Positions 53,209-60,460 of a DNA stretch of 64,000 nt are shown here, one piece after another. The DNA comes from Rhodococcus zopfii NBRC 100606 = JCM 9919. Lineage in GTDB: Bacteria; Actinomycetota; Actinomycetes; Mycobacteriales; Mycobacteriaceae. The stretch covers positions 62,001 through 126,000 of the forward strand of contig NZ_BCXI01000010.1 in assembly GCF_001895025.1 (NCBI RefSeq), given 5' to 3'. Position numbers and translations under genes: made by a program. The notes under the pieces were generated by a model. That model saw only the letters and a list, made by a program, of their open reading frames with translations, did not search any database and had not been told where the DNA came from. Positions within the stretch are counted from its first letter, which is position 1. Each line of letters opens with the position of its first letter.

Positions 53209-53430
53209 ATGGCCGAACGCAAGAAGCTGCTCCTGCGGCTCGACCCGGCTGTCCACGACGCGCTGGCGAAGTGGGCGGGCGACGAACTGCGCAGCACCAA
53301 CGCGCAGATCGAGTTCCTGCTGCGCCGCGCGCTGACCGAGGCCGGCCGGATGCCGGGTCACGCGGAGAAGATCCGCCGGCCCGGCCGTCCGGCGAAGGCC
53401 GGCCGCACCGAGCCCGAACCGGGCGAGTGA
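53209..53430 (+). CDS. Arc-type ribbon-helix-helix DNA-binding protein
   Basis: A 73-aa protein: RHH fold in residues 1-48 (KKLLLRLDPAVHDALAKWAG strand-helix, then STNAQIEFLLRRAL), with a basic Pro-rich tail. It starts 15 bp after the SPFH stop and is surely co-transcribed. It likely binds the AT-rich palindrome at 52251-52279 and autoregulates the operon. Confidence 0.85.
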   Translation: MAERKKLLLRLDPAVHDALAKWAGDELRSTNAQIEFLLRRALTEAGRMPGHAEKIRRPGRPAKAGRTEPEPGE

Positions 53431-53470
53431 CGATCTGAAACCTTTGCTCCTGCAATGTAATCGGATTGAT

Positions 53471-54460
53471 TCACCGCGACGCGCGTCGGGCGTTCACCGT
53501 CAGCACCGAATCCGTGGGCAGCCGCGGCGTCGGCTTCGGGCGGTCCTCCGGCGCTGTCGTGCCGATCCGGACCAGGGCCTGCGGGCACCCGTTGCCGGGG
53601 AGCAGCGTGCGGATCATCTCCCGGCTCTGCCCGAACTCGGTCAGGTGGGTGAGCGGGCACGTGGCGAGTCGGTCGGCGGTCGCCTCGAGCAGCACCGCCG
53701 ACAGCGCCTCACCTGCCCGCAGCCAGTCCTCGCGACCGTCCCCTTCGGTGCTGATCACCACGACGGTCGAGTGGTCGGCACCCGGCGCGCCGGTCGAGGA
53801 GCGGCTACCCGGCGGGAACCAGCGGCCGATCTCGACGCGTGCGCTCTGCTCCGCTGTGGCCAGCGCGTCCGGAGGAATGCCGACCGAATCGGCGGAATGA
53901 CCGGCCCACCAATGAATTTCCATTTGATAGGTGCTGTCGTAGCGCCGCAGCGCTGCGGTGAGTTCGGTGGCGGCGCCGAGGACGGGGCGAGCATCCTGCG
54001 GAAGCACCGTCAGTTGCGTCCCGGGTCGGAGCATCTCGTTGAGCGGTCCGGGGAAGCCGGTGCCGGTCGACGGCGGCGCGAACGGCCTGCGGTCGGAGTA
54101 ACGCCTGCGGATCGCCGCCACGAGATCGAAGTCGTGTGACGCCGGGCGCGCTCCGTGACTGAATCTGATGCTGGCCAGATGGTTGGAATGTTCTCCCATC
54201 GGCAGCCGGTCGATCTCGGTGGACCACTTCAACGCGGTGGCCGCGACCTGCAGGTGATGCAGGGCGGCACCACAGCTCAGCACGAGCTGCCGGGCCGTCG
54301 GATCTATCGACGGCAACAGCCGGCTGCGGTCGCTGAACAGGTCGAGGCGTCCGTCCGTGTACGTCCAGCGCCACGGCTGGCTGTTGTGCACCGACGGCGC
54401 ACGGCAGGCGAGGTCCACCGCCATCCTGACCGTGTTCACATCGGGAATCCGTGGGTCCAT
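53471..54460 (-). CDS. Acg-like nitroreductase-fold FMN protein
   Basis: A 329-aa double-domain nitroreductase-like protein of the Acg (Rv2032) group: ACRAPSVHNSQPWRW at residues 18-32, RRRYSDRRPFAPP in the middle, and a degenerate second half ending PQALVRIGT. Acg proteins bind FMN but have a lid that blocks normal catalysis, and are often under DosR; no DosR box is evident here. ATG 54460 has AGGAG five bases upstream. Confidence 0.85.
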   Translation of the reverse strand: MDPRIPDVNTVRMAVDLACRAPSVHNSQPWRWTYTDGRLDLFSDRSRLLPSIDPTARQLVLSCGAALHHLQVAATALKWSTEIDRLPMGEHSNHLASIRFSHGARPASHDFDLVAAIRRRYSDRRPFAPPSTGTGFPGPLNEMLRPGTQLTVLPQDARPVLGAATELTAALRRYDSTYQMEIHWWAGHSADSVGIPPDALATAEQSARVEIGRWFPPGSRSSTGAPGADHSTVVVISTEGDGREDWLRAGEALSAVLLEATADRLATCPLTHLTEFGQSREMIRTLLPGNGCPQALVRIGTTAPEDRPKPTPRLPTDSVLTVNARRASR

Positions 54461-54609
54461 TACCACTCCTGGGAGTGCAGCCGGCCGATCCGCTCCCCAT
54501 TATTGTCGCTCACGATCCTACCGCCGGCATCGATCGAGACCGCGCGGAACGCGCGGCCCCGCCCGGATGGGATGATGCCTGCGCCACGATCGGAAGGTGA
54601 GGCACGAGC

Positions 54610-55341
54610 ATGATCGGGATCAGCCGCGACGGTGACGTCGTCACGATGAAACTGCAGCGCACGGAGCGGCGGAACGCGCTCAACACCGAGTTGTGCGTGC
54701 AGCTGCGCGAAGGCATAGAGCAGGCCGTCGAGGACGATGCGCGAGTCGTGGTTCTCACCGGTGAAGGGTCGGCGTTCTGCGCGGGCGCCGATCTGTCCGG
54801 CGACGTCTACGCCGAGGGGTTCCTCGACAGTCTCACCGAGATGCTCACGACCATCGAAGGCGCGCCGATCCCGGTGATCGCCGCCGTCAACGGTCCCGCG
54901 ATCGGAGCCGGCACCCAGCTCGCCCTCGCATCGGACCTGCGAGTGGTCGCTCCCGAAGCCCGGTTCGCGGTGCCCGCCGCCCGGCTCGGGATCTCGGTGG
55001 ACCGGTGGACGGTCCGTCGGCTGGCCACGCTCATCGGGGGCGGAGCCGCGCGGTCGGTGTTTCTCGCCGCCGAGTCGATCCACCCCGACGAGGCGCTCGC
55101 GCGGGGCCTGGCAAACCGGATCGGCGATCTCGGCGCCGCGCAGGCATGGGCACAGGAGATAGCGACGCTGGCGCCGCTTTCGCTGCGCGCGATGAAGCTG
55201 TTCCTCAACGACGATCACACCCGCGACGAGCCGTCGCCGGAGCAGATGTCGGCACTGGCCGACGCGTGGCTGAGCGAGGACGCGCAGGAGGCGCGGGCGG
55301 CGCGCGCCGAAAAGCGCGACCCGGTGTTCCGCGGAAAGTAG
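54610..55341 (+). CDS. echA6: Enoyl-CoA hydratase EchA6
   Basis: Crotonase-fold protein of 243 aa with oxyanion-hole segments AFCAGADLSGD and NGPAIGAGTQLALASD. The usual catalytic glutamates are not conserved (GAGTQLALASDLRV then RLGISVDRWTV), which fits EchA6, a non-catalytic acyl-CoA carrier in mycolate synthesis in M. tuberculosis (Rv0905). There it adjoins accD3; here 18.5 kb separates them. Start ATG 54610. Confidence 0.85.
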   Translation: MIGISRDGDVVTMKLQRTERRNALNTELCVQLREGIEQAVEDDARVVVLTGEGSAFCAGADLSGDVYAEGFLDSLTEMLTTIEGAPIPVIAAVNGPAIGAGTQLALASDLRVVAPEARFAVPAARLGISVDRWTVRRLATLIGGGAARSVFLAAESIHPDEALARGLANRIGDLGAAQAWAQEIATLAPLSLRAMKLFLNDDHTRDEPSPEQMSALADAWLSEDAQEARAARAEKRDPVFRGK

Positions 55342-55352
55342 CCGACCGCACC

Positions 55353-55358
55353 TAGAGT
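55353..55358 (+). promoter_or_regulatory. -10 box of leaderless MBL-fold gene
   Basis: TAGAGT six bases before GTG 55365, with no ribosome-binding site; this fixes the second of two tandem GTGs as start. Confidence 0.65.
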
Positions 55359-55364
55359 GGTGTG

Positions 55365-56483
55365 GTGAGCGTCAAGCAGGCTGCCTCGTCCGCCCTCGCC
55401 GGAGCCGGATTGCTGTGGGTGGCGCGCGCCGCGCGCGGCCTCCCGACCTCGATCGGAGCGTCCGCCGCCGACATCCGGCCGTACGCGGCGGGTTCGCCTC
55501 GATACCGCGACGGCCGGTTCCACAACTCGGAGCCGAGCAGCATGCTCGGCCCCGAGGACGGCGGGAGCTTGCTGCGGGAACTGCTCACCCGCGGATCCGT
55601 CGGCACACCCCGCGTGGATGTGCCGCTCGCGGCGCCGCTCGCGCCCGTGGAGGCCGCCGATCTCGCGGTCACCTGGTTCGGGCATTCCAGTGCGCTCGTC
55701 GAGATCGACGGGCATCGCATCCTCGCGGACCCGGTGTGGAGCGACCGGGTGTCGCCGTCGGCGACGGTGGGGCCCGCCCGGATGCACCCGGTGCCGGTGC
55801 AGCTCGCCGAACTGCCCCGCATCGACGCAGTCGTCATCTCCCACGATCATTACGACCACCTCGACCGCCGCACCATCGAGATGCTGGCCGCCACGCAACC
55901 CGACATCCGGTTCCTGGTTCCGCTCGGTGTCGGTGCGCACCTGCGCCGATGGCGGGTACCGGAGGAGCGGATCGTCGAGCTCGACTGGGATCAGCACGCC
56001 GAGGTCGGGGCGCTGACGATCACGTGCACCGAGGCCCGGCACTTCTCCGGTCGCGGATTCGCACGCGACATCACCCTGTGGTCGTCGTGGGTCATCGCCG
56101 GCCCGACCCGGCGCGTGTTCTTCGGAGGCGACAGCGGATACACGAAACGGTTCGCCGACGTCGGTGACCGGTACGGCCCGTTCGACCTGACGTTGCTGCC
56201 CGTGGGCGCCTACGACCGTCGCTGGCCGGACGTCCACATGAACCCCGAGGAAGCTGTCCGGACCCACGGCGACCTCGGCTGCGCCGACCGTCCGGGCAGC
56301 CTTCTCGTGCCCGTGCACTGGGGCACCTTCAATCTGGCCTTCCACGCGTGGTCCGAACCGATCGCGCGGTTGTTGCCCGCCGCCCGGGAAGCGGGGGTTG
56401 CGACGGCGGTCCCGATGCCGGGTCAACGCGTCGACGCTCTCCGGCCCGGCGCTCAGCATCCGTGGTGGGTGGCACTTGGCTGA
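55365..56483 (+). CDS. Metallo-beta-lactamase-fold hydrolase (Rv0906-like)
   Basis: A 372-aa protein, the same length I recall for Rv0906. After a short hydrophobic N-terminus comes the MBL fold: TWFGHSSALVEIDG, zinc site SHDHYDHLD (His160, His162, Asp164, His165), FFGGDSGYTKRF and LVPVHWGTFNLAFH. It belongs to the UlaG/NAPE-PLD-like branch, so a phospholipid phosphodiesterase or lactonase is possible. It probably has its own leaderless promoter right after echA6. Confidence 0.88.
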   Translation: MSVKQAASSALAGAGLLWVARAARGLPTSIGASAADIRPYAAGSPRYRDGRFHNSEPSSMLGPEDGGSLLRELLTRGSVGTPRVDVPLAAPLAPVEAADLAVTWFGHSSALVEIDGHRILADPVWSDRVSPSATVGPARMHPVPVQLAELPRIDAVVISHDHYDHLDRRTIEMLAATQPDIRFLVPLGVGAHLRRWRVPEERIVELDWDQHAEVGALTITCTEARHFSGRGFARDITLWSSWVIAGPTRRVFFGGDSGYTKRFADVGDRYGPFDLTLLPVGAYDRRWPDVHMNPEEAVRTHGDLGCADRPGSLLVPVHWGTFNLAFHAWSEPIARLLPAAREAGVATAVPMPGQRVDALRPGAQHPWWVALG

Positions 56484-56491
56484 GGGGACCT

Positions 56492-56863
56492 CTACCCGGA
56501 CGCTTCCCGCAGAGCGGTGAGGGTTTCGTGGTCGGCTTCGCGGTAGGCCTTGCCGGCGGCGGCGAACATCGCGCGCATCTGGGTGACGGTGTCGATGTGG
56601 GTTTGCAGGACGTCGGAGAGGCCGCCCGGGCCGGTGGCTTTGGCGTCGAATTTCAAGCCGAGAGCGTGGGCGGAGGGCAGGTGCCCGAACGCCGCCGATA
56701 CCTCGAGTTCTGAACAGGAGTTCCGTATGAACTGGAGAGCTTCGAGGAAGGTGTCGCAGGCTTTGACACAGTTCTCGGTTGCGTCCGGCTCGAGATAGAG
56801 CTGTCCGGATTCGGCGGCTTCGACGAGTCGGCGGAATGTTTCCGGCCCGACCGGTTCCGACAT
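56492..56863 (-). CDS. Small helical protein paired with DUF3558 lipoprotein
   Basis: A 123-aa all-helical protein (SEPVGPETFRRLVEAAESGQ to EADHETLTALREASG) with a two-helix layout, three cysteines in the first half and no signal peptide. It resembles the ESX/WXG100-like helical hairpins found beside DUF3558 lipoproteins in Rhodococcus and Nocardia, but no WXG motif is present. AGAGGA precedes ATG 56863. It starts 11 bp after the lipoprotein stop. Confidence 0.55.
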   Translation of the reverse strand: MSEPVGPETFRRLVEAAESGQLYLEPDATENCVKACDTFLEALQFIRNSCSELEVSAAFGHLPSAHALGLKFDAKATGPGGLSDVLQTHIDTVTQMRAMFAAAGKAYREADHETLTALREASG

Positions 56864-56874
56864 GTGTGTTCCTC

Positions 56875-57393
56875 TCAGTTGGGAATGTGGCGATCGAGGG
56901 CGCGCGCGGCCTCGGTGACGACGACACAGATGTCGCCGCCATCCTCTACGAGTGCACTTTCGATCCCATGGAAGAGGATGGTGCCGCGGCGAGTTGAGTA
57001 TCCAAGGAAGCAGAGCTCGTCTCGAGGGTCGTACGCCTTTCGGAACAGCACTGCGTCGCGGCCGTTGATCGCGACGTCGCGGAACCCGGTGTACCGAGGA
57101 TGGGCGCGGATCTGTTCGATCGTGTCCGTCATGGCGAAGATGCCGATGTTGTACCAGGGGCCGTCCCAGCTGCAGAGCTTCGCATGGGTGAACTGCTCGC
57201 CGACGAAACCGACGCTCTCCGAGGCCGGGTCGAGGCCGGCGGCGGCGAGTGCGTCGTCCGGGATGGTGCAGGACACGAAGAGACCATCGACGGGACTCGG
57301 TGGGACCGCGGTGCCGGGCACGGAGGTGGTGCACGCTGCGAGCAGGGCGAGCCCGCACAGTGAGGCGGCGATTCCGGGCTTGTCTGGGGTCAT
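56875..57393 (-). CDS. DUF3558 lipoprotein
   Basis: A 172-aa lipoprotein: signal peptide with lipobox LLAAC (Cys about 21), then a DUF3558 domain with LCSWDGPWYNIGIFAMTDTI, RDAVLFRKAYDPRDELCFLGYSTRRG and ICVVVTEAARAL, including paired cysteines. Function unknown; the fold family is confined to actinobacterial envelopes. Probably co-transcribed with the small helical protein gene. Confidence 0.8.
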   Translation of the reverse strand: MTPDKPGIAASLCGLALLAACTTSVPGTAVPPSPVDGLFVSCTIPDDALAAAGLDPASESVGFVGEQFTHAKLCSWDGPWYNIGIFAMTDTIEQIRAHPRYTGFRDVAINGRDAVLFRKAYDPRDELCFLGYSTRRGTILFHGIESALVEDGGDICVVVTEAARALDRHIPN

Positions 57394-57530
57394 CGGTTCC
57401 TTGGTTGCAGTAGCGCGTCTACAGGGTTGGACGCGGACGGGGTCGCATCGGTTCCGTTCCGGCGACGTGTCGTTTGCCCGAGTCCCGCCTTGGGTATCAG
57501 CCACTGTCAACCCGGCTCGAGGAGGTTTTG

Positions 57531-58031
57531 ATGTCGACGGACGCCATCGTGATTCTGAAGGATGATCACAAGGAGATTCGAAAGTTGTTTCGTGCCTTCC
57601 GCAGTGCAGGCGAGAACGCGCAGAAGGAGAAGGGGCGGCTCGTCGACAAGATCATCGAGGCGCTGACCGTGCACACCTACATCGAGAACGAGTGTATGTA
57701 TCCGAAGGTCCGCGATCTCGTCCCGGAACTCGACGATGATGTCCTCGAATCCTACGAGGAACACCATGTCGCCGATGTGCTCGTAACCGAGCTGGCTGCC
57801 ATGTCGCCGTCGGACGAGCGTTTCGATGCCAAGACCACCGTGCTGATCGAGAACGTCGAACACCACATCGAGGAGGAAGAGGACGAGTGGTTCCCGCAGG
57901 TTCGTGAGCATCTCGGCCGGAAGAAGCTGCAGGAGATCGGTGCTGAGATGCTGGAGCTGAAGAAGGAGGCGCCGAGATCACCGGCGCAGCCGTCGGCGTT
58001 GAAGAAGACACTCGACGCCGTGCTGGCCTAG
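57531..58031 (+). CDS. Hemerythrin HHE-domain protein
   Basis: A 166-aa four-helix di-iron protein: KDDHKEIRKLF, EALTVHTYIENECMYP, ESYEEHHVADVL and IENVEHHIEEEEDEWFP supply the iron-binding His and Glu residues. It would bind O2, NO or peroxide; mycobacterial relatives affect redox stress responses. A strong GAGGAGG site precedes ATG 57531. The C-terminus is Lys/Pro-rich. Confidence 0.9.
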   Translation: MSTDAIVILKDDHKEIRKLFRAFRSAGENAQKEKGRLVDKIIEALTVHTYIENECMYPKVRDLVPELDDDVLESYEEHHVADVLVTELAAMSPSDERFDAKTTVLIENVEHHIEEEEDEWFPQVREHLGRKKLQEIGAEMLELKKEAPRSPAQPSALKKTLDAVLA

Positions 58032-58058
58032 AAGGTTGATTCCTGGACCGGTGATCCG

Positions 58059-59570
58059 CTACGGAACCTCGCCGTCACCGGTATCTCCGGCCGGTTCCCG
58101 CAGCCACCGTCGCCGGTGTTCCCGCAGCTCGGTGTCGCGGCGGGCACGGTAGTGCGCCAACGCCGCGGACAGCAGGTCCCCGAGGTGGTGCCGGTGGTTG
58201 ACCCGCGGTGTCCGTTCCGGGTCGATGTGCGGGGGCGGAATCCACTCGGTGCGACCCGGATGCTCCGACCCTGCCGGTGCGACCCTCGTTTCCCAGCCGC
58301 CGGGTCCGTCGTGCACCAGGGCGTGGCAGGCGTCGCAGGCGAGGTCCTCGTTGGTGATGTCGGTGGGTCCGCCGGCCTGCCATTCGGTGATGTGATGCAC
58401 CGCGGTCAGGGTCGCGGGCGCGTCGCAGCCGGGTCGGGTGCAGCCACCGGACGCGGCGATCAACGCGAGCCGCTGATCCGCCGACGCCAACCGTCTCGCG
58501 CGGCCGAGATGCAGCGGCCGGCCGTGGTGGTCGAAAATTGCCAGCACCGGATGGGCGGTCTCGGCCATGCGCAGCGCGTCGCGGATCGGCACCAACCCGC
58601 CGGACGCGGTGGTCACCACCCCGGTTTCGTCTTCGACCTGTTTCACCGACATGGTCAGGATCGCGGTCACCGGCAGTCCGCGGTGACTGCCGAGCACACC
58701 GGACGACAGCAGTTGCCGCAGGGCGACGTTCAGGGCGTCGTGGTTACGTTGCACCGCGGTGCGGGTGTCGCGGGCCGCGGCCTTCGCGAGGGCATCGCGG
58801 TCCAGGGTCTCGGAGTCGACGTCCCCGCGCGGTGAGTCCGGGTCGTCGGGGTTGTTCATGCCGGGCCGGGCGAGTTTCGCGAGTACCGGTTCGAGCAAGG
58901 CTCGCGTCTCGGGATCCAGCAACCCGGAGATCGGAGTCATGAGATCGACACCCTGTTTGCCGATCCGCAGACCACGCCGACGCTTGCGTTCCTTCTCGTC
59001 CGGGACGTCCCCGTCCGGGGCGAGATACGCGAGCAGATGCACGCCGAGTTTCACGAGGTCTTCGGGGGTGACCGAGCAGGCCGCGTCGGCCAGGATTTTC
59101 TCGGCGACGCTGATCTCGTCGAACCCGACCCCGTAGGGGACCTTGCGCAGGATCTTCGCGACCGCGGCGACGTGCTCGGGTCCGATCGCCCCGGCGCGTT
59201 GGGCGGCGGCGGTGGCGGGCAGTTTCGGTTCCACCTCCTCGCCGTCGAGGCCGTGCCAGGTGCCGGTCTTCTTCGCGCCCTTGACCCGCCGGGCCGCGTC
59301 GGCCGCGGAGATCCGCAGGGTGCCGATGAGGAGGTCGTGGACCGATCGGCAGCCGAGATGCCCGGGGATCATGCGTTCGGTGGTTTCGACGACCAGCCGG
59401 TGCCCGACCGCCGCGGCCTTGCGCAGCGAGGTCTCCAGGCGTTGCAGGACGTCGACGATGTCGTCGCGGGACAGACCGGACAGGTCGTCGTCGAGCAGGC
59501 CGTCGACCGCGGCGTCGAGGGCGGTCAACCGCGCCTCGACCGTGTCCCCTCCCACCTGGTTCGAAAGCAT
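58059..59570 (-). CDS. DUF222/HNH endonuclease (13E12 repeat-like)
   Basis: A 503-aa protein with the actinobacterial DUF222 domain (about 20-340) and a C-terminal HNH nuclease (CTRPGCDAPATLTAVHH, ITNEDLACDACHALVHDG). This is the architecture of the 13E12 repeat family of M. tuberculosis, some of which are LexA-controlled. The ATG at 59570 lies within an SOS box, and TATTGT six bases upstream indicates a leaderless mRNA. The role is unknown; a mobile-element origin or DNA-damage function is possible. Confidence 0.88.
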   Translation of the reverse strand: MLSNQVGGDTVEARLTALDAAVDGLLDDDLSGLSRDDIVDVLQRLETSLRKAAAVGHRLVVETTERMIPGHLGCRSVHDLLIGTLRISAADAARRVKGAKKTGTWHGLDGEEVEPKLPATAAAQRAGAIGPEHVAAVAKILRKVPYGVGFDEISVAEKILADAACSVTPEDLVKLGVHLLAYLAPDGDVPDEKERKRRRGLRIGKQGVDLMTPISGLLDPETRALLEPVLAKLARPGMNNPDDPDSPRGDVDSETLDRDALAKAAARDTRTAVQRNHDALNVALRQLLSSGVLGSHRGLPVTAILTMSVKQVEDETGVVTTASGGLVPIRDALRMAETAHPVLAIFDHHGRPLHLGRARRLASADQRLALIAASGGCTRPGCDAPATLTAVHHITEWQAGGPTDITNEDLACDACHALVHDGPGGWETRVAPAGSEHPGRTEWIPPPHIDPERTPRVNHRHHLGDLLSAALAHYRARRDTELREHRRRWLREPAGDTGDGEVP

Positions 59571-59576
59571 GTTCGA
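59561..59576. promoter_or_regulatory. SOS (LexA) box over the HNH gene start codon
   Basis: On the minus strand TCGAAC-ATGC-TTTCGA matches the actinobacterial LexA consensus TCGAAC-N4-GTTCGA with one mismatch. The start ATG is part of the spacer, and the box directly abuts the -10 region, so LexA binding would block initiation. Confidence 0.75.
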
Positions 59577-59582
59577 ACAATA
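59577..59582 (-). promoter_or_regulatory. -10 box of leaderless HNH gene
   Basis: Minus-strand TATTGT followed by six bases and the ATG. Confidence 0.65.
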
Positions 59583-59638
59583 GCGCGAGGGTCTGACAAG
59601 AACATCCCGCTCGCCACCACGCCGAGGTCGGACGAGGT

Positions 59639-60142
59639 TCACATTCCTTCGGCGTCGCGCGCTTCCTCTTCCGCGACGCGGCGCGCGTCGCGTCGCCTGC
59701 GCCAGGTGGCGAGGGCGAATACCACTGCCACGCCGCAGATTCCGCCGACGATCATGCCGAACCAGGTTTCGGGAGTCTGGTCGAGCGGGGTGGACAGGCG
59801 CGCGTAGATCCCGACGACACCCGCGATGTACAGGGCGGCGGCGAGAATTGCGCGGGGGCGCCACTTCTTGGCCGAGGTGTACACGTCGACGTCCTGGCTG
59901 CGTGCGTAGCTGGTGGTGGCGATCGAGACGGCCATCCACGCGAGGATGATGCCGAGAGCGATCCACGCGCCGACGCGTCCGGCGGCCCACGGCAGGACGG
60001 CCGCGGCGAGGAGGGCGATCCACTGGACCATCTGGAATCCCACCGCGGACGCTTCGTTCCAGACGTCGCGCTGACGTTCGTCGCGGTAGAAGTCGTCGTC
60101 GAGATCCCCGATCGCACGGGCGGCCTTGATGAACGCGGTCAT
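59639..60142 (-). CDS. Membrane protein of XRE-membrane pair
   Basis: A 167-aa protein with four predicted helices (about 38-55, 57-78, 100-118, 128-148) and charged ends; no family I can name with certainty. Its ATG overlaps the stop of the XRE gene (ATGA). A small XRE regulator followed by a multi-helix membrane protein is a common two-gene module. Confidence 0.7.
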   Translation of the reverse strand: MTAFIKAARAIGDLDDDFYRDERQRDVWNEASAVGFQMVQWIALLAAAVLPWAAGRVGAWIALGIILAWMAVSIATTSYARSQDVDVYTSAKKWRPRAILAAALYIAGVVGIYARLSTPLDQTPETWFGMIVGGICGVAVVFALATWRRRRDARRVAEEEARDAEGM

Positions 60143-60360
60143 AAAGGGTCCTCCTCGGTGAGCGGAAACAGGTCTTCGACGGTGGTGCCGAGGGTGCGGG
60201 CGAGTCGCAATGCTAGGTAGACGCTCGGCGCATAGTCGCCCTTCTCGGTGGACACGATGCTCTGGCGACTGACGCCGACCTCCGTGCCCAGTTCGGCTTG
60301 GGTGATCCGTAAGTGCTTGCGGAACTCGCGGACTCGGTTGCCTCTCGGTGTCGCTGGCAC
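60139..60360 (-). CDS. Small XRE-family HTH regulator
   Basis: A 73-aa Cro/CI-type HTH protein: VREFRKHLRITQAELGTEVG, VSRQSIVSTEKGDYAPSVYLALRLA, then the VEDLFPL tail typical of the YozG/immunity-repressor-like group. Start GTG 60360. Two CAAG-N4-CTTG palindromes just upstream are its probable operators, controlling both itself and the divergent P450 gene. Confidence 0.85.
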   Translation of the reverse strand: MPATPRGNRVREFRKHLRITQAELGTEVGVSRQSIVSTEKGDYAPSVYLALRLARTLGTTVEDLFPLTEEDPL

Positions 60361-60370
60361 CCTTCGAAGT

Positions 60371-60405
60371 CAAGCATTCTTGTCATTCTGCGTCAAGTAC
60401 GCTTG
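60371..60405. promoter_or_regulatory. Twin CAAG-N4-CTTG operators
   Basis: CAAGCATTCTTG (60371-60382) and CAAGTACGCTTG (60394-60405), both flanked by GTC/TCA-type bases, spaced 23 bp (about two helical turns), in the gap between the XRE start and the P450 start. Suited to cooperative binding of a small XRE dimer. Confidence 0.7.
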
Positions 60406-60460
60406 TCTTTTTCGCGTTCGCGACCGTTTCGCGGGGACCGGGAGCGGGTACCAGTCCGTC

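Noticed and set aside
54466-54478. ACTCCTGGGAGT-like palindrome before the Acg-type gene as a DosR operator.
   Set aside because: It coincides with the ribosome-binding site and does not resemble the DosR box; the symmetry is probably chance.
58059-60023. Longer 654-aa version of the HNH protein with upstream start.
   Set aside because: It would run antisense through the membrane-protein gene; the ATG at 59570 is supported by the leaderless promoter and SOS box.
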